64,000 bases of DNA, taken from NCBI GenBank assembly GCA_036172665.1, contig CM069873.1, forward strand, positions 35,516,001-35,580,000, in the 5' to 3' direction. This stretch comes from Prosopocoilus inquinatus (lineage: Eukaryota; Arthropoda; Insecta; Coleoptera; Lucanidae). A program made the position numbers and the translations under genes. Each line of letters begins with the position of its first letter. The first letter of the stretch is position 1. Below the pieces are notes generated by a model. It was not told where the DNA came from, did no database searches, and saw only the letters and a program-made list of their open reading frames with translations. This document shows, in pieces, positions 11,835 to 26,125 of this stretch.

Positions 11835-14732
11835 GCGTTGTTCCTGTGATGTATCTAATCGATCCTTACTTAGCTACTATGTTATTTGACGTTTCGATGG
11901 ACTCCAGTAACTCTAATGTGAGATACGAAATTTTCGGACGCAGCAGAAGCTGGAAATAGTTTTAAACGAAACAACACGCATTAGCGTTGTTCCTGTGATG
12001 TATGTAATCGATCCTTACTCGTCTATTATGTTATTTGACGTTTCGATGGACTCCAGTAACTCTAATGTGAGATACGAAATTTTCGGGCGCAGCAGAAGCT
12101 GAAAATAGTTTTAAACGAAACAACACGCATTAGCGTTGTTCCTGTGATGTATCTAATCGATCCTTACTCATCTATCATGTTATTTGACGTTTCGATGGAC
12201 TCTATTAACTCTGATGTGAGATACGAAGTTTTTGGACGCAGCAGGAGCTGGAAATAGTTTTAAATGAAACAACACGCATTAGCGTTGTTCCTGTGATGTA
12301 TCTAATCGATCCTTACTCATCTATCATGTTATTTGGCGTTTCGATGGACTCCAGAAACTTTGATGTGGGATACGAAGTTCTCGGACGCAGCTGAAGCTGG
12401 AAATAGTCTTAAATGAAACAACACGTACTAGCGTTGCTCTTGTGATATATCTAATCGATCCTTACTCATCTATCATGTTATTTGAGGTTTTGATGGACTC
12501 CAGTAACTCTGATGTGATGTACAAAGTTTTCGGACGCAGCAGGAGCTGGAAATAGTTTTAAACGAAACAACACGTATTAGCGTTGTTCCTGTGATGTATC
12601 TAATCGATCCTTACTCATCTATCATATTATTTGACGTTTGGATGGACTCCAGTAACTCTGATGTGAGATACAAAGTTCTCGGATGCAGCAGAAGCTGGAA
12701 ATACTTTTGAACGAAACAACACGTATTAGCGTTGTTCCTGTGATGTATCTAATCGATCCTTACTCATCTATCATGTTATTTGACGTTTGGATGGACTCCA
12801 GTAACTCTGATGTGAGATACAAAGTTTTCGGAGGCAGCAGAAGCTGGAAATAGTTTTAACCGAAACAACACGTATTAGCGTTGTCCCTGTGATGTATCTA
12901 ATCGATCCTTATTTATCTATCATGTTATTTGACGTTTCGATGCACTCTAGTAACTCTGATGTGAGATACGAAGTTCTCGGACGCAGCAGGAGCTGGAAAT
13001 AGTTTTAAACGAAACAACACGCATTAGCGTTGTTCCTGTGATGTATCTAATCGATCCTTATTTATCTATCATGTTATTTGACGTTTCGATTGACTCTAGT
13101 AACTCTGATGTGAGATACGAAGTTTTTGGACGCAGCAGGAGCTGGAAATAGTTTTAAACGAAACATCACGTATTAGCGTTGTTCCTGTGATGTATCTAAT
13201 CGATCCTTACTCATCTACCATGTTATTTGACGTTTGAATGGACTCCAGTAACTCTGATGTGAGATACAAAGTTCTCGGACGCAGCAGAAGCTGGAAATAG
13301 TTTTGAACGAAACAACACGTATTAGCGTTGTTCCTGTAATGTATCTAATCGATCCTTACTCATCTATCATGTTATTTGACGTTTGAATGGACTCCAGTAA
13401 CTCTGATGTGAGATACAAAGTTCTCGGACGCAGCAGAAGCTGGAAATAGTGTTAAACGAAACAACACGCATTAGCGTTGTTCCTGTGATGTATCTAATCG
13501 ATCCTTACTCATCTATCATGTTATTTGACGTTTCGATGGACTCCAGTAACTCTAATGTGAGATACGAAATTTTCGGACGCAGCAGAAGCTGGAAATAGTT
13601 TTAAACGAAACAACACGCATTAGCGTTGTTCCTGTGATGTATCTAATCGATCCTTACTCATCTATCATGTTATTTGACGTTTCGATGGACTCTAGTAACT
13701 CTGATGTGAGATACGAAGTTTTTGGACGCAGCAGGAGCTGGAAATAGTTCTAAACGAAACAACACGTATTTGCGTTGTTCCTGTGATTTATCTAATCGAT
13801 CCTTACTCATCTATCATGTTATTTGACGTTTGGATGGACTCCAGTAACTCTGATGTGAGATACAAAGTTCTCGGACGCAGCAGAAGCTGGAAATAGTTTT
13901 GAACGAAACAACACGTATTAGCGTTGTTCCTGTGATGTATCTAATCGATCCTTACTTATCTGTCATGTTATTTGACGTTTGGATGGACTCCAGTAACTCT
14001 GATGTGAGATACAAAATTTTCGGACGCAGCAGAAGCTGGAAATAGTTTTAAACGAAACAACACGCATTAGCGTTGTTCCTGTGATGTATCTAATCGATCC
14101 TTACTTATCTACTATGTTATTTGACGTTTCGATGGACTCCAGTAACTCTGATGTGAGAGACGAAATTTTCGAACGCAGTAGGAGCTGGAAATAGTTTTAA
14201 ACGAAACAACACGCATTAGCGTTGTTCCTGTGATGTATCTAATCGATCCTTACTCATCTACCATGTTATTTGACGTTTGAATGGACTCCAGTAACTCTGA
14301 TGTGAGATACAAAGTTCTCGGACGCAGCAGAAGCTGGAAATAGTTTTGAACGAAACAACACGTATTAGCGTTGTTCCTGTGATGTATCTAATCGATCCTT
14401 ACTCATCTATCATGTTATTTGACGATTGAATGGACTCCAGTAACTCTGATGTGAGATACAAAGTTCTCGGACGCAGCAGAAGCTGGAAATAGTTTTGAAC
14501 GAAACAACACGTATTAGCGTTGTTCCTGTGATATATCTAATGAATCCTTACTTATCTACTATGTTATTTGACGTTTCGATGGACTCCAGTAACTCTGATG
14601 TGAGAGACGAAATTTTCGAACGCAGCAGAATCTGGAAATAGTTTTAAATGAAACAACACGCATTAGCGTTGTTCCTGTGATGTATCTAATCGATCCTTAC
14701 TCATCTATCATGTTATTTGACGTTTCGATGGA

Positions 14733-17263
14733 CTCTAGTATCTCTGATGTGAGATACGAAGTTTTTGGACGCAGCAGGAGCTGGAAATAGTTTTAAACGA
14801 AACAACACGTATTAGCGTTGTTCCTGTGATGTATCTAATCGATCCTTACTCATCTATCATGTTATTTGACGTTTGGATGGACTCCAGTAACTCTGATGTG
14901 AGATACGAAGTTTTTTGACGCAGCAGGAGCTGGAAATAGTTTTAAACGAAACAACACGTATTAGCGTTGTTCCTGTGATGTATCTAATCGAACCTTATTT
15001 ATCTATCATGTTATTTGACGTATCGATGGACTCTAGTAACTCTGATGTGAGATACGAAGTTTTTGGGCGCAGCAGGAGCTGGAAATAGTTTTAAAGGAAG
15101 CAACACGTATTAGCGTTGTTCCTGTGATGTATCTAATAGATCCTTACTCATCTATCATGTTATTTGACGTTTGGATGGACTCCAGTAACTCTGATGTGAG
15201 ATACGAAGTTTTTTGACGCAGCAGGAGCTGGAAATAGTTTTAAACGAAACAACACGTATTAGCGTTGTTCCTGTGATGTATCTAATCGATCCTTATTTAT
15301 TTATCATGTTATTTGACGTTTCGATGGACTCCAGTAACTCTAATGTGAGATACGAAATTTTCGGGCGCGGCAGAAGCTGGAAATGGTGTTAAACGAAACA
15401 ACACGCATTAACGTTGTTCCTGTGATGTATCTAATCGATCCTTACTCATCTATCATGTTATTTGACGTTTCGATGGACTCCAGTAACTCTAATGTGAGAT
15501 ACGAAATTTTCGGACGCAGTAGAAGCTGGAAATAGTTTTAAACGAAACAACACGCATTAGCGTTGTTCCTGTGATGTGTCTAATCGATCCTTACTCATCT
15601 ATCATGTTATTTGACGTTTCGATGGACTCTAGTAACTCTGATGTGAGATACGAAGTTTTTGGACGCAGCAGGAGCTGGAAATAGTTTTAAACGAAACAAC
15701 ACGTATTAGCGTTGTTCCTGTGATGTATCTAATCGATCCTTACTCATCTATGATTTTATTTGACGTTTGGATGGACTACAGTAACTCTGATGTGAGATAC
15801 AAAGTTTACGGACGCAGCAGAAGCTGGAAATAGTTTTAAACGAAACAACACGCATTACCGTTGTTCCTGTGATGTAACTAATCGATCCTTACTCATCTAT
15901 CATGTTATTTGGCGTTTCGATGGACTCCAGTAACTCTGATGTGAGATACAAAGTTCTCGGACGCAGCTGAAGCTAGAAATAGTTTTAAACGAAACAACAC
16001 GCATTAGCGTTGTTCCTGTGATGTATTTAATCGATCCTTACTCATCTATCATGTTATTTGACGTTTGAATGGACTCCAGTAACTCTGATGTGAGATACAA
16101 AGTTCTCGGACGCAGCAGAAGCTGGAAATAGTTTTAAACGAAACAACACGCATTACCGTTGTTCTTGTGATGTATCTAATCGATCCTTACTCATCTATCA
16201 TGTTATTTGACGTTTCGATGGACTCCAGTAACTCTATTGTGAGATACGAAATTTTCGGACGCAGCAGATGCTGGAAATAGTTTTAAACGAAACGACACGC
16301 ATTAGCATTGTTCCTGTGACGTATCTAATCGATCCTTACTCATCTATCATGTTATTTGGCGTTTCGATGGACTCCAGTAACTTTGAAGTGAGATACGAAG
16401 TTCTCGGACGCAGCTGAAGCTGGAAATAGTTTTAAATGAAACAACACGTATTAGCGTTGTTCCTGTGATGTATCTAATCGATTCTTACTCATCTATCATG
16501 TTATTTGACGTTTGGATGGACTCCAGTAACTCTGATGTGAGATACAAAGTATTCGGACGCAGCAGAAGCTCGAGATAGTTTTAAACGATACAACACGCAT
16601 TAGCGTTGTTCCTGTGATGTATCTAATCGATCCTTACTTATCTATCATGTTATTTGAAGTTTGGATGGTCTCCAGTAACTCTGATGTGAGATACAAAGTT
16701 TTCGGACGCAGCAGAAGCTGGAGATAGTTTTAAACGAAACAACACGCATTAGCGTTGTTCCTGTGATGTATCTAATCGATCCTTACTCATCTATCATGTT
16801 ATTTTTCGTTTCGATGGACTCCAGTAACTCTGATGTGAGATACAAAGCTTTCGGACGCAGCAGAAGCTGGAAATAGTTTTAAACGAAACAACACGTATTA
16901 GCGTTGTTCCTGTGATGTATCTAATCGATCCTTACTCATCTATCATGTTATTTGACGTTTGGATGGACTCCAGTAACTGATGTGAGATACAAAGTTCTCG
17001 GACGCAGCAGAAGCTGGAAATAGTTTTGAACGAAACAACACGTATTAGCGTTGTTCCTGTGATGTATCTAATCGATCCTTACTTAGCTACTATGTTATTT
17101 GACGTTTCGATGGACTCCAATAACTCTGATGTGAGATACAAAGTTTTCGGGCGCAGCAGAAGCTGGAACTAGTGTTAAACGAAACAACACGCATTAACGT
17201 TGTTCCTGTGATGTATCTAATCGATCCTTACTCATCTATCATGTTATTTGACGTTTCGATGGA
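14733..17263. repeat. 17-monomer unit, first tandem copy
   Basis: The unit is 2531 bp, which is 17 x 149 minus the 2-bp deletion at 16978. The start is set by the marker CTCTAGTATCTC (14731 and 17262). The end is where CGATGGACTCT reappears at the junction. A third, older version lies in block B copy 1 at 8924-11455, 5809 bp upstream. Confidence 0.92.
16978..16979. other. 2-bp (CT) deletion, 17-mer copy 1
   Basis: Same AACTGATG variant, 5809 bp after 11169 and 2531 bp before 19509. It is a shared ancestral mark. Confidence 0.95.
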
Positions 17264-19794
17264 CTCTAGTATCTCTGATGTGAGATACGAAGTTTTTGGA
17301 CGCAGCAGGAGCTGGAAATAGTTTTAAACGAAACAACACGTATTAGCGTTGTTCCTGTGATGTATCTAATCGATCCTTACTCATCTATCATGTTATTTGA
17401 CGTTTGGATGGACTCCAGTAACTCTGATATGAGATACGAAGTTTTTTGACGCAGCAGGAGCTGGAAATAGTTTTAAACGAAACAACACGTATTAGCGTTG
17501 TTCCTGTGATGTATCTAATCGAACCTTATTTATCTATCATGTTATTTGACGTATCGATGGACTCTAGTAACTCTGATGTGAGATACGAAGTTTTTGGGCG
17601 CAGCAGGAGCTGGAAATAGTTTTAAAGGAAGCAACACGTATTAGCGTTGTTCCTGTGATGTATCTAATAGATCCTTAGTCATCTATCATGTTATTTGACG
17701 TTTGGATGGACTCCAGTAACTCTGATGTGAGATACGAAGTTTTTTGACGCAGCAGGAGCTGGAAATAGTTTTAAACGAAACAACACGTATTAGCGTTGTT
17801 CCTGTGATGTATCTAATCGATCCTTATTTATTTATCATGTTATTTGACGTTTCGATGGACTCCAGTAACTCTAATGTGAGATACGAAATTTTCGGGCGCG
17901 GCAGAAGCTGGAAATGGTGTTAAACGAAACAACACGCATTAACGTTGTTCCTGTGATGTATCTAATCGATCCTTACTCATCTATCATGTTATTTGACGTT
18001 TCGATGGACTCCAGTAACTCTAATGTGAGATACGAAATTTTCGGACGCAGTAGAAGCTGGAAATAGTTTTAAACGAAACAACACGCATTAGCGTTGTTCC
18101 TGTGATGTGTCTAATCGATCCTTACTCATCTATCATGTTATTTGACGTTTCGATGGACTCTAGTAACTCTGATGTGAGATACGAAGTTTTTTTACGCAGC
18201 AGGAGCTGGAAATAGTTTTAAACGAAACAACACGTATTAGCGTTGTTCCTGTGATGTATCTAATCGATCCTTACTCATCTATGATTTTATTTGACGTTTG
18301 GATGGACTACAGTAACTCTGATGTGAGATACAAAGTTTACGGACGCAGCAGAAGCTGGAAATAGTTTTAAACGAAACAACACGCATTACCGTTGTTCCTG
18401 TGATGTAACTAATCGATCCTTACTCATCTATCATGTTATTTGGCGTTTCGATGGACTCCAGTAACTCTGATGTGAGATACAAAGTTCTCGGACGCAGCTG
18501 AAGCTAGAAATAGTTTTAAACGAAACAACACGCATTAGCGTTGTTCCTGTGATGTATTTAATCGATCCTTACTCATCTATCATGTTATTTGACGTTTGAA
18601 TGGACTCCAGTAACTCTGATGTGAGATACAAAGTTCTCGGACGCAGCAGAAGCTGGAAATAGTTTTAAACGAAACAACACGCATTACCGTTGTTCTTGTG
18701 ATGTATCTAATCGATCCTTACTCATCTATCATGTTATTTGACGTTTCGATGGACTCCAGTAACTCTATTGTGAGATACGAAATTTTCGGACGCAGCAGAT
18801 GCTGGAAATAGTTTTAAACGAAACGACACGCATTAGCATTGTTCCTGTGACGTATCTAATCGATCCTTACTCATCTATCATGTTATTTGGCGTTTCGATG
18901 GACTCCAGTAACTTTGAAGTGAGATACGAAGTTCTCGGACGCAGCTGAAGCTGGAAATAGTTTTAAATGAAACAACACGTATTAGCGTTGTTCCTGTGAT
19001 GTATCTAATCGATTCTTACTCATCTATCATGTTATTTGACGTTTGGATGGACTCCAGTAACTCTGATGTGAGATACAAAGTATTCGGACGCAGCAGAAGC
19101 TCGAGATAGTTTTAAACGATACAACACGCATTAGCGTTGTTCCTGTGATGTATCTAATCGATCCTTACTTATCTATCATGTTATTTGAAGTTTGGATGGT
19201 CTCCAGTAACTCTGATGTGAGATACAAAGTTTTCGGACGCAGCAGAAGCTGGAGATAGTTTTAAACGAAACAACACGCATTAGCGTTGTTCCTGTGATGT
19301 ATCTAATCGATCCTTACTCATCTATCATGTTATTTTTCGTTTCGATGGACTCCAGTAACTCTGATGTGAGATACAAAGCTTTCGGACGCAGCAGAAGCTG
19401 GAAATAGTTTTAAACGAAACAACACGTATTAGCGTTGTTCCTGTGATGTATCTAATCGATCCTTACTCATCTATCATGTTATTTGACGTTTGGATGGACT
19501 CCAGTAACTGATGTGAGATACAAAGTTCTCGGACGCAGCAGAAGCTGGAAATAGTTTTGAACGAAACAACACGTATTAGCGTTGTTCCTGTGATGTATCT
19601 AATCGATCCTTACTTAGCTACTATGTTATTTGACGTTTCGATGGACTCCAATAACTCTGATGTGAGATACAAAGTTTTCGGGCGCAGCAGAAGCTGGAAC
19701 TAGTGTTAAACGAAACAACACGCATTAACGTTGTTCCTGTGATGTATCTAATCGATCCTTACTCATCTATCATGTTATTTGACGTTTCGATGGA
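17264..19794. repeat. 17-monomer unit, second tandem copy
   Basis: Same length and monomer order as 14733-17263, including the 2-bp deletion (19509) and the CAGCAGATGCTGG, ATTTTTCGTTTCG and GGATGGTCTCCAG monomers. I noticed only three private changes over 2.5 kb: GATATGAG at about 17428, CTTAGTCATC at about 17676 and TTTTTTTACGCAGC at about 18187. So few differences imply a recent duplication. Confidence 0.92.
19509..19510. other. 2-bp (CT) deletion, 17-mer copy 2
   Basis: Same AACTGATG variant as 11169 and 16978, within the same surrounding monomer types. Confidence 0.95.
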
Positions 19795-22700
19795 CTCCAG
19801 TAACTCTGATGTGAGAGACGAAATTTTCGAACGCAGTAGGAGCTGGAAATAGTTTTAAACGAAACAACACGCATTAGCGTTGTTCCTGTGATGTATCTAA
19901 TCGATCCTTACTCATCTATCATGTTATTTGACGTTTGAATGGACTCCAGTAACTCTGATGTGAGATACAAAGCTCTCGGACGCAGCAGAAGCTGGAAATA
20001 GTTTTGAACGAAACAACACGTATTAGCGTTGTTCCTGTGATGTATCTAATCGATCCTTACTTATCTATCATGTTATTTGACGTTTGAATGGACTCCAGTA
20101 ACTCTGATGTGAGATACAAAGTTCTCGGACGCAGCAGAAGCTGGAAATAGTTTTAAACGAAACAACACGCATTAGTGTTGTTCCTGTGATGTATCTAATC
20201 GATCCTTACTCATCTATCATGTTATTTGACGTTTGGATGGACTCCAGTAACTCTGATGTGAGATACAAAGTTCTCGGACGCAGCAGAAGCTGGAAATAGT
20301 TTTGAACGAAACAACACGTATTAGCGTTGTTCCTGTGATGTATCTAATCGATCCTTACTTATCTATCATGTTATTTGACGTTTGGATGGACTCCAGTAAC
20401 TCTGATGTGAGATACAAAATTTTCGGACGCAGCAGAAGCTGGAAATAGTTTTAAACGAAACAACACGCATTAGCGTTGTTCCTGTGATGTATCTAATCGA
20501 TCCTTACTTATCTACTATGTTATTTGACGTTTCGATGGACTCCAGTAACTCTGATGTGAGAGACGAAATTTTCGAACGCAGTAGGAGCTGGAAATAGTTT
20601 TAAACGAAACAACACGCATTAGCGTTGTTCCTGTGATGTATCTAATCGATCCTTACTCATCCATCATGTTATTGGACGTTTGAATGGACTCCAGTAACTC
20701 TGATGTGAGATACAAAGTTCTCGGACGCAGCAGAAGCTGGAAATAGTTTTAAACGAAACAACACGCATTAGTGTTGTTCCTGTGATGTATCTAATCGATC
20801 CTTACTCATCTATCTTGTTATTTGGCGTTTCGATGGACTCCAGTAACTCTGATGTGAGATACGAAGTTTTTGGACGCAGCAGGAGCTGGAAATAGTTTTA
20901 AACGAAGCAACACGTATTAGCGTTGTTCCTGTGATGTATCTAATAGATTCTTATTTATCTACCATGTTATTTGACGTTTCGATGGACTCTAGTAACTCTG
21001 ATGTGAGATACGAAGTTTTCGGACGCAGCAGAAGCTGGAAATAGTTTTAAACGAAACAACACGCATTAGCGTTGTTCCTGTGATGTATCTAATCGATCCT
21101 TACTCATCTATCATGTTATTTGACGTTTCGATGGACTCTAGTAACTCTGATGTGAGATACGAAGTTTTTGGACGCAGCAGGACCTGGAAATAGTTTTAAA
21201 CGAAACAACACGTATTAGCGTTGTTCCTGTGATGTATCTAATCGATCCTTACTCATCTATCATGTTATTTGACGTTTGGATGGACTCCAGTAACTCTGAT
21301 GTGAGATACAAAGTTCTCGGACGCAGCAGAAGCTGGAAATAGTTTTGAACGAAACAACACGTATTAGCGTTGTTCCTGTGATGTATCTAATCGATCCTTA
21401 CTTATCTATCATGTTATTTGACGTTTGGATGGACTCCAGTAACTCTGATGTGAGATACAAAATTTTCGGACGCAGCAGAAGCTGGAAATAGTTTTAAACG
21501 AAACAACACGCATTAGCGTTGTTCCTGTGATGTATCTAATCGATCCTTACTTATCTACTATGTTATTTGACGCTTCGATGGACTCCAGTAACTCTGATGT
21601 GAGAGACGAAATTTTCGAACGCAGTAGGAGCTGGAAATAGTTTTAAACGAAACAACACGCATTAGCGTTGTTCCTGTGATGTATCTAATCGATCCTTACT
21701 CATCTATCATGTTATTTGACGTTTGAATATACTCCAGTAACTCTGATGTGAGATACAAAGTTCTCGGACGCAGCAGAAGCTGGAAATAGTTTTAAACGAA
21801 ACAACACGCATTAGTGTTGTTCCTGTGATGTATCTAATCGATCCTTACTCATCTATCATGTTATTTGGCGTTTCGATGGACTCCAGTAACTCTGATGTGA
21901 GATACGAAGTTTTTGGACGCAGCAGGAGCTGGAAATAGTTTTAAACGAAACAACACGCATTAGCGTTGTTCCTGTGATGTATCTAATCGATCCTTACTCA
22001 TCTATCATGTTATTTGACGTTTGGATGGACTCTAGTAACTCTGATGTGAGATACGAAGTTTTTGGACGCAGCAGGAGCTGGAAATAGTTTTAAACGAAAC
22101 AACACGCATTAGCGTTTTTCCTGTGATGTATCTAATCGATCCTTATTTATCTATCATGTTATATGACGTTTCGATGGACTCTAGTAACTCTGATGTAAGA
22201 TACGAAGTTTTTGGGCGCAGCAGGAGCTGGAAATAGTTTTAAACGAAGCAACACGTATTAGCGTTGTTCCTGTGATGTATCTAATAGATCCTTATTTATC
22301 TACCATGTTATTTGACGTTTCGATGGACTCTAGTAACTCTGATGTGAGATACGAAGTTTTTGGACGCAGCAGGAGCTGGAAATAGTTTTAAACGAAACAA
22401 CACGTATTAGCGTTGTTCCTGTGATGTATCTAATCGATCCTTATTTATCTATAATGTTATTTGACGTTTCGATGGACTCTAGTAACTCTGATGTGAGATA
22501 CGAAGTTTTTGGACGCAGCAGGAGCTGGAAATAGTTTTAAGCGAAACAACACGTATTAGCGTTGTTCCTGTGATGTATCTAATCGATCCTTATTTATCTA
22601 TCATGTTATTTGACGTATCGATGGACTCTAGTAACTCTGATGTGAGATACGAAGTTTTTGGGTGCAGCAGGAGCTGGAAATAATTTTAAACGAAACAATA

Positions 22701-22994
22701 AGTATTAGCGTTGTTCCTGTGATGTATCTAATAGATCCTTATTTATTTATCATGTTATTTGACGTATCGATGGACTGTAGTAACTCTGATGTGAGATACA
22801 AAATTTTCGGACGCAGCAGAAGCTGGAAATAGTTTTAAACGAAACAACACGCATTAGCGTTGTTCCTGTGATGTATCTAATAGATCCTTACTTAGCTACT
22901 ATGTTATTTGACGTTTCGATGGACTCCAGTAACTCTAATGTGAGATACGAAATTTTCGGGCGCAGCAGAAGCTGGAACTAGTGTTAAACGAAAC
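19795..22994. repeat. Monomers with a 7-mer recurrence
   Basis: Segment 20176-20906 is repeated at 21219-21949, 1043 bp (7 monomers) away. Markers are ATTAGTGTTG at 20171, 20767 and 21810, and CGCAGTAGGAGC at 19831, 20576 and 21619. From 21950 to 22680 the monomers are mainly the GAAGTTTTTGG/GGAGCTGG type. The unusual AAATAATTTTAAACG/CAATAAGTATTAG monomer at about 22681 recurs at 26406, exactly 25 monomers later. No gene is seen. Confidence 0.85.
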
Positions 22995-25900
22995 AACACG
23001 CATTAGCGTTGTTCCTGTGATGTATCTAATCGATCCTTACTCATCTATCATGTTATTTGACGTTTCGATGGACTCCAGTAACTCTGATGTGAGATACGAA
23101 GTTTTTGGACGCAGCAGGAGCTGGAAATAGTCTTAAACGAAACAACACGTATTAGCGTTGTTCCTGTGATGTATCTAATCGATCCTTACTCATCTATCAT
23201 GTTATTTGACGTTTGGATGGACTCCAGTAACTCTGATGTGAGATACAAAGTTCTCGGACGCAGCAGAAGCTGGAAATAGTTTTGAACGAAACAACACGTA
23301 TTAGCGTTGTTCCTGTGATGTATCTAATCGATCCTTACTTATCTATCATGTTATTTGACGTTTGGATGGACTCCAGTAACTCTGATGTGAGATACAATAT
23401 TTTCGGACGCAGCAGAAGCTGGAAATAGTTTTAAACGAAACAACACGCATTAGCGTTGTTCCTGTGATGTATCTAATCGATCCTTACTTATCTACTATGT
23501 TATTTGACGTTTCGATGGACTCCAGTAACTCTGATGTGAGAGACGAAATTTTCGAACGCAGTAGGAGCTGGAAATAGTTTTAAACGAAACAACACGCATT
23601 AGCGTTGTTCCTGTGATGTATCTAATCGATCCTTACTCATCTATCATGTTATTTGACGTTTGAATGGACTCCAGTAACTCTGATGTGAGATACAAAGTTC
23701 TCGGACGCAGCAGAAGCTGGAAATAGTTTTGAAGGAAACAACACGTATTAGCGTTGTTCCTGTGATGTATCTAATCGATCCTTACTCATCTATCATGTTA
23801 TTTGACGTTTGAATGGACTCCAGTAACTCTGATGTGAGATACAAAGTTCTCGGACGCAGCAGAAGCTGGAAATAGTTTTGAACGAAACAACACGCATTAG
23901 CGTTGTTCCTGTGATGTATCTAATCGATCCTTACTTATCTACTATGTTATTTGACGTTTCGATGGACTCCAGTAACTCTGATGTGAGAGACGAAATTTTC
24001 GAACGCAGCAGAATCTGGAAATAGTTTTAAATGAAACAACACGCATTAGCGTTGTTCCTGTGATGTATCTAATCGATCCTTACTCATCTATCATGTTATT
24101 TGACGTTTCGATGGACTCTAGTAACTCTGATGTGAGATACGAAGTTTTTGGACGCAGCAGGAGCTGGAAATAGTTTTAAACGAAACAACACGTATTAGCG
24201 TTGTTCCTGTGATGTATCTAATCGATCCTTACTCATCTATCATGTTATTTGACGTTTGGATGGACTCCAGTAACTCTGATGTGAGATACAAAGTTCTCGG
24301 ACGCAGCAGAAGCTGGAAATAGTTTTGAACGAAACAAGACGTATTAGCGTTGTTCCTGTGATGTATCTAATCGATCCTTACTTATCTATCATGTTATTTG
24401 ATGTTTGGATGGACTCCAGTAACTCTGATGTGAGATACAAAATTTTCGGACGCAGCAGAAGCTGGAAATAGTTTTAAACGAAACAACACGTATTAGCGTT
24501 GTTCCTGTGATGTATCTAATCGATCCTTATTTATCTATCATGTTATTTGACGTTTCGATGGACTCTAGTAACTCTGATGTAAGATACGAAGTTTTTGGGT
24601 GCAGCAGGAGCTGGAAATAGTTTTAAACGAAGCAACACGTATTAGCGTTGTTCCTGTGATGTATCTAATAGATCCTTACTTAGCTACTATGTTATTTGAC
24701 GTTTCGATGGACTCCAGTAACTCTAATGTGAGATACGAAATTTTCGGGCGCAGCAGAAGCTGGAAATAGTGTTAAACGAAACAACACGCATTAGCGTTGT
24801 TCCTGTGATGTATCTAATCGATCCTTACTCATCTATCATGTTATTTGACGTTTCGATGGACTCCAGTAACTCTGATGTGAGATACAAAGTTTTCGGACGC
24901 AGCAGAAGCTGGAAATAGTTTTAAACGAAACAACACGCATTACCGTTGTTCCTGTGATGTATCTAATCGATCCTTACTCATCTATCATGTTATTTGGCGT
25001 CTCGATGGACTCCAGTAACTCTGATGTGAGATACAAAGGTTTTGGACGCAGCAGGAGCTGGAAATAGTTTTAAACGAAACAACACGTATTAGCGTTGTTC
25101 CTGTGATGTATCTAATCGATCCTTATTTATTTATCATGTTATTTGACGTATCGATGGACTCTAGTAACTCTGATGTGAGATACGAAGTTTTTGGTCGCAG
25201 CAGGAGCTGGAAATAGTTTTAAACTAAGCAACACGTATTAGCGTTGTTCCTGTGATGTATCTAATAGATCCTTACTTAGCTACTATGTTATTTGACGTTT
25301 CGATGGACTCCAGTAACTCTAATGTGAGATACGAAATTTTCGGACGCAGCAGAAGCTGGAAATAGTTTTAAACGAAACAACACGCATTAGCGTTGTTCCT
25401 GTGATGTATGTAATCGATCCTTACTCATCTATTATGTTATTTGACGTTTCGATGGACTCCAGTAACTCTAATGTGAGATACGAAATTTTCGGGCGCAGCA
25501 GAAGCTGGAAATAGTTTTAAACGAAACAACACGCATTAGCGTTGTTCCTGTGATGTATCTAATCGATCCTTACTCATCTATCATGTTATTTGACGTTTCG
25601 ATGGACTCTATTAACTCTGATGTGAGATACGAAATTTTTGGACGCAGCAGGAGCTGGAAATAGTTTTAAATGAAACAACACGCATTAGCGTTGTTCCTGT
25701 GATGTATCTAATCGATCCTTACTCATCTATCATGTTATTTGGCGTTTCGATGGACTCCAGAAACTTTGATGTGAGATACGAAGTTCTCGGACGCAGCTGA
25801 AGCTGGAAATAGTCTTAAATGAAACAACACGTACTAGCGTTGCTCTTGTGATATATCTAATCGATCCTTACTCATCTATCATGTTATTTGACGTTTGGAT

Positions 25901-26125
25901 GGACTCCAGTAACTCTGATGTGATGTACAAAGTTTTCGGACGCAGCAGGAGCTGGAAATAGTTTTAAACGAAACAACACGTATTAGCGTTGTTCCTGTGA
26001 TGTATCTAATCGATCCTTACTCATCTATCATATTATTTGACGTTTGGATGGACTCCAGTAACTCTGATGTGAGATACAAAGTTCTCGGACGCAGCAGAAG
26101 CTGGAAATACTTTTGAACGAAACAA
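22995..26125. repeat. Higher-order block A, copy 2
   Basis: Copy of 3780-7060 at an offset of 19215 bp, then 19066 bp after the chimeric monomer 25027-25175. The copy ends where ATACTTTTGAACG is followed by a TACTAGCGCTG monomer instead of TATTAGCGTTG. Private changes include GATACAATATTTTCGG at about 23395 and GAAGGAAACAAC at about 23730. Confidence 0.88.
25027..25175 (+). repeat. Chimeric monomer at a one-monomer loss (block A copy 2)
   Basis: Reads ATACAAAGG followed by TTTTGGACGCAGCAGGAGC. It joins the start of an AAAGGTTTCGG monomer (5817 in copy 1) to the rest of a GAAGTTTTTGG monomer. The offset falls from 19215 to 19066 bp at this point. Confidence 0.85.

Larger units (their letters stand above)
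11835..17263. repeat. Higher-order block B, copy 2
   Basis: Second copy of 6175-11455, one monomer longer. It keeps the two separate monomers near 13700-13900 (GAAGTTTTTGG/GGAGCTGG followed by AAAGTTCTCGG/TTTTGAACG) that are fused into one chimera in copy 1. Private changes include CAGTAACTC at about 16525, where copy 1 has CAGTATCTC at about 10720, and CTAATGAATCC at about 14540, where copy 1 has CTAATGGATCC. Its last 17 monomers (14733-17263) are duplicated in direct tandem in 17264-19794. Confidence 0.9.
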
